Positions 56,528-64,000 of a stretch of DNA of 64,000 nt are shown piece after piece. The translations under genes and the position numbers were made by a program. The DNA comes from Salvia splendens (lineage: Eukaryota; Streptophyta; Magnoliopsida; Lamiales; Lamiaceae): NCBI RefSeq assembly GCF_004379255.2, contig NC_056046.1:15314001-15378000 (forward strand), written 5' to 3'. Position 1 is the stretch's first letter. Each line of letters opens with the position of its first letter. The notes beneath the pieces were generated by a model, which ran no database searches, was not told where the DNA came from, and was given only the letters and a program-made list of their open reading frames with translations.

Positions 56528-58042
56528 TGAAAGCGTATGGTAGTAACAGAGAGGCTCTTTCGTACGTATTGCACAGAAATTGATCAATGCAAGCGCTCGG
56601 TCAAGACACCATGCTTCTTAAGTCCACTGGAGCACAGGGTCCAGGAACTCAAGAGAACATACAGTGCTTCAGTCGTTGGGCACTCTCAACTCCCCTTTCA
56701 AAAAATAATATAAATCCCTCAACCCGAATACTATGAATTAGTATAGGGAAGTGGGGTCGATCCCACAGAGATGGACTCGCAAAGTAGTGCTCAGAGGCTT
56801 TGGACAAACAAATGGCTGCTGCCACGCAAAAGGGTTGAGAATTTTAAACTAACTCTAGACCTAGGCAGGAAATGTAAATGCTAGACCTAGGACATATTAA
56901 ACTTGTAAATTCAGACTTCAACAGCAAGAAACATAACCACTTCCTAGACAGTGTAAACAACTACCTAATCTAGCTAAACAGAAGATAACTGAAAGTGGGG
57001 ACCATAATTCCAAAAATGGCAAGTACGGAAAAAAACTGCAGATAACAAACTCTGACGCTAGCTCGCAGCGAAATGTATCCTCTCAACCGAATTAAACTTG
57101 CAGATGAACAAAACAGAGCACAAAGCGAGATTCGAACAGAATATAGAAATTTGGTCGTCGGAAACTTGCCACAAAACGGAAACACATCAGATCTGCGTAC
57201 ACTAGACGGAATGAAAGAAAAACTCGTAAACTAAGCATGAAAATCAGATCGAAACTACTCAGATTCACGTCAGAATACTTGATCCACTCCGGATCCAAGA
57301 CATCCGAACCCAACAACCAACAAATCCAGCAAATCCAACCAAAGTTCTTCCACAATCCAACTCCAACTTCCCAGATCTGACCATTAACCTATAATAACTC
57401 AGAAAACAGCTGCGAAACGCATCCAACTCAGACAATTTAAAACACCAAAATCTCAATAAACGAAGCAATCAAACTAGAAATCAACACAATCACCATAACG
57501 GAAAATCAAACTTGCATTTAAACCAGAAACTATTTGGTGAAAACAGAGAACCGAGCTTCGAACAACGAAGCTCGGCAGAGTAAGTAAAATACGGAAAGCG
57601 GAAAATAAATTGTTTCTTCGCTCCTAACAAGAGCGGTGTTACACCATATCGGAAGCTAAGATGAAACCCGAACGTGTGAACTGAGATCTCCTCAAACTAG
57701 TATCAAGTGTGTGTGTGGGAAAGTGAACTAGGCAACAAGCTGTGGTGAGGTCTCCACCGAGAAGATCCCTCCAGCTTGCATGCTCCTGCCTTTTATAGAT
57801 GCGGACATAGCCCTTGAGTCTTCGTAGAAATCCCTATTCTACCCTTCAACTCTAGAGCTTCCTCCGTCGAGCAATTCTCTTCATAATCGTTCACTAAATC
57901 GCCAGTTCCTCGACCTTGTGATTTTTTGGTCTTCTTTCTTGGACCTGGCGAATTCCTTTACACACCTGGCTTAAAACGTGCGTTAGCCCCAGTAAAATCA
58001 CGAATTAAATCCCTAGACCCATGCATGAAATTAGCCTTATCA
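56528..58042 (-). mobile_element. Solo LTR, 1.5 kb
   Basis: Read on the reverse strand it begins TGATAAGGCTAATTTC and ends ACGCTTTCA, with a perfect 5-bp duplication ATGAC at 56523-56527 and 58043-58047. A TATA box CTATAAAAGGCAGG (reverse strand, near 57787-57800) and a long leader fit an LTR promoter. A short palindrome GGGTCGATCCC lies near 56755. There is no internal region or second LTR, so it is a recombination remnant. The superfamily is not proven; open frames inside are chance. Confidence 0.82.
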
Positions 58043-58058
58043 ATGACCGAACTAGATA

Positions 58059-58710
58059 CCAAATTAGGGCCATTAAATCTAGTTTTTTGATGAGATGCGC
58101 TGCTCTGCAAATTGTTTCGGTCTTCATTACAAGCTCATTTTACTTCATTGTATTAGGTTTATCACTTCATTCGGTGCGTAATACCTTGAAACTATAACAT
58201 GTTTTACTTGCTTCCAGTAGGTTTTAAAATGATTCAACACATGCTTCATTCGAATTCATTGACCTGGGTTTTTACTCTATTCACTTTAAAAAATGCAATT
58301 TATTTCAGTGGGTTTATTACTTCATTCATAAACGTTATTACTTTATTGGATAAGGTTTTTACTTCATTCCAGTAGGACTTCAAATGCTTATATACATACT
58401 TCATTCAAATAGTTTATTACATCATTCCATGTATTTATTACATCATTAAATTAGGCTATCATTTCATTTTGTTGTCAGTGCTGCGATGGTGATAGACATT
58501 GTAGAAAGAAAGAACGATACGCGACGGCGAAACTGCTTTTACGTACTGGAATGAAGTAATATATTCTGGAATGAAATTAAATCTTCTAAATATGTTAGTA
58601 TGACTTATTTGCCTTGGGATGAATTAAAATAGGCTCGTGACGAAGGCAAAAATAATTTATAAATTTACGCATCTCATCCATAAAAAATTAGATCTAAAAT
58701 CCTAATTTGG
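58059..58710. mobile_element. TIR element with TACTTCATT repeats
   Basis: Inverted ends CCAAATTAGG, extending about 40 bp imperfectly through TCTA(A/G)TTTTTT and GATGAGATGCG, are flanked by TA on both sides. About ten ACTTCATT/ACATCATT motifs fill the left two-thirds, with inverted AATGAAGTAAT near the right. It is non-coding. The architecture (TIR plus many copies of one short motif) parallels the TGCATTA family, but the motif differs. Confidence 0.6.
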
Positions 58711-58873
58711 TATGATTCTGCGGTTCGGCAATAAGGAGTGAATTTGCAAATGGGACTCTCAATAATAGTCTTAATTTTAGTACTCGACCTATTACTATTA
58801 TTGATTGTTGTTTTGATCAATAATTTGTAAATATTGTTGTGGAATTAAAATGACTGTAAGGGATTGGGGGAAT

Positions 58874-59322
58874 CTAGGGGTAGGTCAAAATCGTCATATC
58901 ATATTGAAAATTCGGTATGAACAAAAACCATATATTTACCATACAAATTTTCGGCATACCAACTTTTTGGTACGACAAATTTTAGTGCTGATACCTACAC
59001 CGACTTTTCAATATATTGTACCGAAATTCTATATACCGAAATTTTATGGCATATCAAATTTCGGTATGATATACCACAATGCCATTATACCATTATATAA
59101 TAGTTATATTATAAATACATTTATTAATATATGTATAAATTATGGTATGCGTCGAAATTTCAGTACCACATTATATGAAAATTCATATTGTTATCATACT
59201 AAAATCTTTCAGTAAGGTATCAAACCGTAACAAAAACTATGATATACGAAAAATTCGATACCAATATTTTTCTGTACAGTAAATCTGATATACCGAATTT
59301 TTCAATATTTTTCCCACCCCTA
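58874..59322. mobile_element. hAT-like MITE with TTCGGTAT repeats
   Basis: The ends TAGGGGTAGG and TAGGGGTGGG (right end reversed) are hAT-like, and the interior carries many TTCGGTAT/ATACCGAA motifs in both orientations. I could not see an 8-bp duplication, so the call rests on the termini and subterminal repeats. Confidence 0.6.
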
Positions 59323-60274
59323 TCAATGCAATACCCTCCTTTTACCTGGTTTAAATTTATAAAATTTGAATCACTTTTTGTCAATTGTAATTCCCCATAT
59401 TCAAAACATATGTGATTTCTAGTTTTATGCCCATAAATTATGATTTTTTTTGCTAAAACAAATTGAGCTTACTCAAACAAGACAAACAACAGTAATTAAT
59501 TGAGTGCGTCAGAACAATAATCCTAAACCCTAACAACTCTTAACTAAGTGCACAAGTGTGCAGACTAAATTACAACTAACAGGAAAACATACATCTCTTT
59601 TATATAAATGTAGAATACACGCTGACCAAAAAAATGCAGTCTTCCTACAAAAATAAAACAGATAAATTGAGCATAAGCAGACTCCAAAAGGAGTAATGTG
59701 GTATGCAAGTAAAAGAATGAAGAATCCACTAGTTTTAGTGTAGGTTATATATCCCACTCATTACAGAATACATATGAATATTAATAGAATAGTGGAGTAG
59801 TACAATTTGGTGTAAAGCTAAATTATACAAAGAATGCCGCTCAACACGCAACCTCAATCACGTTACAATTCCACTATATATCAACATTAAAAATCAACTG
59901 TGCAGAAGTTGCTTCAAATGATGGGCATTTGGTATTTCACCTTGCTTAAGGAGCAACTTCTGCAAGAATCTAAGAATACGCCACCCGGCTAAGGTAGTTA
60001 GGGACATACGTGTCTCCCACCTTCGTTCCTCACCAAGCTACTCTTGGCAAACCCCGTTATCAAGCCTACCTCTTGACAAACGGCATCCGAGGCAAGGAAG
60101 GTAAAAGCCCCACTTTCTTCCAAAGCTAAACTCCATGATCAAGCTTTGTTTCCAGCGTAGTGTGGAAGCAACAAAACAAGCAACTAGAAGTAGTGCAGGA
60201 TGCTTCAGTGATGGGCAGATATGAACTTTGATATGGCACAGCTTGTAATGGAAGAACATACTTATATACTATGT
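59323..60274 (-). other. 3' UTR of the SPA gene and downstream spacer
   Basis: The stretch immediately right of about 59520 is probably transcribed as the 3' UTR of the leftward SPA gene. It contains no recognised coding sequence. The poly(A) site cannot be placed. Confidence 0.4.
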
Positions 60275-63200
60275 CTAAACCAACTGTAGGAGTTTGATAC
60301 ATCCAGTTGAATTAGCAGCAACAACCGTATTTGACTTGGGTCTCCAGCAAACACTTGAAACGAACTGTCCATTATCATCTTCTGTCTCCTTGCCAGTCAT
60401 GGGATCAATGGAGCCAAATTTGTGGGCAGAAATTGGCATGGGCAGAGATTTATAGTAGGCAAATACCTACAGAATTGAGCTCACAATTTAGCATATCTGC
60501 AACCATATCACCAAACATAGCTTTCTAGACTGTTTCTATGAAAAATCACTCTTTGTGGAATAAATGGTATAAGGAAATCTCCAATAACGATTACATGATC
60601 ACAAGCCAGAGCAGAAAACATGCATAAGCAAAGTCACTTGTACATTACTTTGACTAAAATGGTTTAATCCTGAGCCGGGTATAATAAAAACAGGACCGAC
60701 AATTTACGATATCTGTACTACAGTTAAAACATAAATGTCATAGCTCAGAAGCAAAAATCATCATTCAGCGTTTGATCACAAACATCTATCTCTCTCTGGC
60801 ATGGAACAGTATAAAGCAACGGGCAACAACTATTGGAAAAAAAGGTGATCTCATTACTACTGAATGAAGCTGCAGTTATATGCTTATCTTCTCAATTCTC
60901 GGAGAACACCTTTTTTCACGCCAACTGTGTTTACACATGATTCTAATATCGTTTCAGAACCCACCACTAAGCATTCATAACAAAAGCAAGAGAGAGATGA
61001 GTTAAAAGTGTGAAGCACCTCATTTGTCTCGGAACCACATGTTATATAACCATCATTCACCGATAGGCCAACAAAGTTCTGTGAAGCAGAAGAACTAAGT
61101 TTAGTTAGAATTTTTTTTACTATATCAAGAAAAATGCCTCCATTTTGGGGCTGAGCAGCAACTAACCTTCTCATTAGAATGCCCTCTGAGACTTGAAATA
61201 CAAGCATCCCTTGACAAACTATTGGAACTTGTCTTCTTTAAATCCCAAATCTTCAGTGTGTTGTCAGTGGATGCAGAAACAATTGTTCCTGAGTCCAAGA
61301 ATTTTGCATAGCTTACAGCTTTCTCATGGCCCGCCAACACACACCAAGGTACTGAAACATTGCGAAGATCATAGCAATAGGTCTTATAATCAGCAGAGCT
61401 GAAGGCCAGTAAATGGGAGGAGTGAGGTGAGAACTGAACACAGCAAACATTTGCATGGCTCCTTATTGTGCACAAACTATTTCGCTGCACCAAAGGGTAA
61501 AGATCAGTATAATAAAACAGAAAACTACGAAAGAAACTATACAATAAAACTTCTTATTGACTATAAAAAAATTTTGGCCACAGTAGATGTTCAAGACCAG
61601 CCAGCTCACAGAAAGTGTTTAGAACTGAAGCAGAGCAAATTCAGCTGGAGAGAATCAAGAATCATAATACTCAATTGTTATGCACACAAGAGCTGCTGCT
61701 TGTGGTTGTATGGGGAATATTTAGTAACATAAAGAGAATTGAATGTCACAGGATTTAATCCATTGCAATAAACATATTTTCATGTAAAAGAACACGAAAT
61801 GTTAAACAGTAAGTGTTATTAGGAATGCCATTCTCTCCAACTTCTAACACATCCACAACATAAGAGTTGAACTTGAATACCATGAAAAAGAACCCTTGGG
61901 TAGAAAGATAATATGAGTGTTGTGGAGTAAAGCTATTAGAAGACTTAGCATAAGATACACGACAGGAAACGGATACATACATCGTTTATGCTCCATACTT
62001 TCACCAAACGATCATCACTGCCACTGGCTAGTTTCGTAGGATCAACACGAGAGAAGTCAACAGACCAAGCCCTTTGACTATGCTCAACAAACTCAGAAAA
62101 CCCTTGACCGGTTGAGGCATCCCATAACTACAGCCATTGAGTGTAATGTTAGGTAAGCATCTCTGAGACAAAATACCAAATACAAATAAGAATAATGCGA
62201 GTTTAAAATAACAAGAGATGTTCAGAATTATATCTGGTAATAAGATTAACATCTGGATATATGTAACTCCACTAACATACACGCCCATGCAACATTCCTC
62301 ATTCCTACTAGCTATGGAAACATGCACATGAATAAATAGTGTGGGGGACTCAAACAATCTTCCTTGTGATCTAGCTCACTCTTACTCTGAGTCCGAGACA
62401 TTAAACATTTACAATATAATTTGAAATTTTAAGATAACTCAAATTAGTAGAAACAAGCTAACCTATGTACTAAATTTTTTTTCATCAATTATAGAAGAAT
62501 GAGCAAAGAATACGGACCTTGACTATGCCATCATAATCTGTCGAAGCAAGGAAGTTTCTGATATAGCTGTTCCAGCAAATGCAACTAAGCTTTGACTTAT
62601 TTGATATCTCAACAACTGGATAATGAATATCGACTGAATCATCAAAGAGAGCTTTATATTCGAAAATTTTTATCTTCTTTGACACCCCTCCCGTAGCTAA
62701 GTAGTCTTCATCACGGTCAAAACTTAAAGAGCAGATCACATTTGCAGAATTATTAAATTCTCCATTCCGCAGTATTCCTCTTACTTTGAACTTTTTGTAG
62801 CGAGCATATTTACACAAACCGTCAAAGAAGCCCCCTAGACGATCTTCAGTCTTGTTCTCTTCCTTTCCCAGAGTGCACCTCAATTCATGACTTCTCAGGA
62901 GTTCTACATCCCTATCAGTGGCAGAATCACTGTCTGCAAGCTGATAGTTTGATCTCATTGAAAAGTAAGCATGTTCGAGTTGCCTGATATTACTCATTAA
63001 CCTAGTTTCTGCATCATTTGTAGCCTTTAAATATGGATCTACACTTGCACTGCTCCCACATGCAGCAGCAGGTGACTTCTGAAGCAAAGAAGATAGAACC
63101 AATGACTTTCTAGGTTTGCGTTTCTCAATCTCTTGAATATCAGCTTCAATGCACTGTATTTGTTCTGATAGACTGAGTGCATACTTTTCTTTTTGCTCGG

Positions 63201-63602
63201 TTAATGTGGCAAGGAAATACAATAACAAATCTGATTCCTCGTCTTCTTCATGAATAGATGATAACAACTCACCTCGAGGTAGTTCTTGAGTACCACTTAG
63301 AAGTTCAAACTGCAAAATCTCTCTGAAAATCAACAATAACACTGTTACTGAAAATGACATCATATAGAATCCAGCCACAGAAAAGTTTCCAAGCTTGTGG
63401 GAATTATCCAAATATATATTTATTCCGAGAATGAAATCAAATACCTGGTTGTGGGCCGTGATGAAGGCTCAGGGTGAAGTAACCAAAGGCAAAACCCAGC
63501 TTCCTTGGGATTCTCTGAAAAAAAGCTGGGAGGGAGAATCCTATGACGTAAATCAAGCATGGCAGCAGCATGAGATCTTCCAGAATCAAATGAGCCAAGT
63601 AA
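60275..63602 (-). CDS. SPA4: SPA3/SPA4-like COP1 partner, last six coding exons
   Basis: SPA proteins bind COP1 and form the nuclear CUL4-linked ubiquitin ligase that represses light responses. Exons, read leftward: 63445-63602, 62518-63322, 61981-62127, 61167-61484, 61019-61078, 60275-60466 (stop 60275-60277); all junctions are GT...AG and keep frame. The first exon is the end of the kinase-like domain ([34 protein letters not shown]). The large second exon holds the coiled coil ([33 protein letters not shown]) used to bind COP1, then the first WD40 repeats ([20 protein letters not shown]). Later exons give the remaining repeats, including [14 protein letters not shown] and [15 protein letters not shown], and the end CIKLLQLV. 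The sequence after the kinase-like part is closer to SPA3/SPA4 than to SPA1/SPA2 as I remember them. The 5' exons lie beyond the right edge. Confidence 0.95.
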
Positions 63603-64000
63603 CTGCAGTACCACCATATTAATGTTAAAGAATAAACTCAGACAAATAGCTTACCAGGAAAGAAACAAGACAGTAATGCTTCCACTTTAATATTACATGC
63701 AAGCCATGGAGATACAATGGATAACATTTAAATATGATAACACCAGGTGAAGAGCAATCTATGACCTTAAAATTTTCTATACTTCATACTATATCACTGC
63801 ACCTAGATATATCAAAGTGTGGCAAGATATGGCAATTTCTATAATCAGTTTGTTCAATGCTCCTTCCAATTCTTATATTACACCTGGGTGGGAATAACGA
63901 AAACACTGTCAAGTATTTAAAAATCCAAAAATATTAAGTATCAACCTGAGTTGTTAGATTCAATCTAAAAAGATTAGTAATCCTCTGAAAACATATTCTT
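63603..64000 (-). other. Intron of the SPA gene
   Basis: This is sequence upstream of the acceptor CTGCAG at 63603-63608. None of the three reverse frames encodes the kinase-like sequence expected in the preceding exon, so it appears to be all intron up to the window edge. Confidence 0.65.

Noticed and set aside
56970..57468. Overlapping Phe/Leu-rich reverse frames
   Set aside because: They lie inside the solo LTR, overlap in different phases and show no domain.

Overview
This is nuclear DNA of a flowering plant. The evidence is intron-containing genes with plant-only products (an LRB/POB1-type BTB protein, a CRF-type AP2/ERF factor, a SPA-type COP1 partner), a plant initiator tRNA-Met, and many plant transposons with intact target-site duplications (TSDs). 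The terminal sequences and AT-rich intergenic DNA would fit a eudicot such as the mint order, but that is only an impression. Host genes are few and widely spaced: (1) the 3' part of an LRB/POB1 BTB gene with a one-base frameshift (3-583, +); (2) an intronless 6-phosphogluconate dehydrogenase gene (2489-3955, -); (3) tRNA-iMet(CAU) (9137-9208, -); (4) a cytokinin-response-factor AP2/ERF gene (35907-36761, +); (5) a two-exon twin-CX9C mitochondrial-type protein (50417-51964, +); (6) a small DUF7722-like gene (54721-54972, -); (7) the last six coding exons of a SPA3/SPA4-like gene (60275-63602, -), running off the right edge.

Most of the rest is mobile DNA, and many borders can be set to the base. 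Region 4.3-8 kb holds small hAT and Tourist-like MITEs and a SINE split by a hAT MITE. Region 10.4-13.3 kb is one non-autonomous hAT element built from GGTTCCGGTTC-rich ends and a 12-copy tandem array with a period near 177 bp. Region 19-32 kb is a PIF/Harbinger cluster: element A carries only a DDE transposase (one premature stop) and is interrupted by a 3.3-kb solo LTR; elements B and C carry only degenerate Myb/SANT-like partner genes; elements D and (at 53 kb) E are non-coding relatives of A, and B sits inside D. Region 32.5-35.2 kb is a young non-autonomous LTR retrotransposon with a single intact 502-codon ORF of unknown function. Two MULEs with 9-bp TSDs and GAGTGAA termini lie at 29.3-30.2 and 37.8-39.0 kb; the second seems to have captured a host gene 5' end. 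A deletion derivative of a Tip100-like hAT lies at 41.5 kb.

The most unusual system is a family of three elements (16890-17206, 42799-44248, 44276-49523). Each is embedded in a (TA)n microsatellite, has TATAGGG-type ends, is packed with TGCATTA motifs, and in the two larger copies carries nine hairpin-forming CCCCTAAG...CTTAGGGG blocks. The 5.2-kb member carries two tandem 5' heads of a spliced FAR1-domain (Mutator-type) gene on the left and a separate spliced, AT-hook-like small gene in the opposite orientation on the right. That convergent two-gene layout recalls maize MuDR. I read it as a possibly undescribed two-gene, TA-microsatellite-seeking MULE lineage; the assignment is inference from sequence alone.
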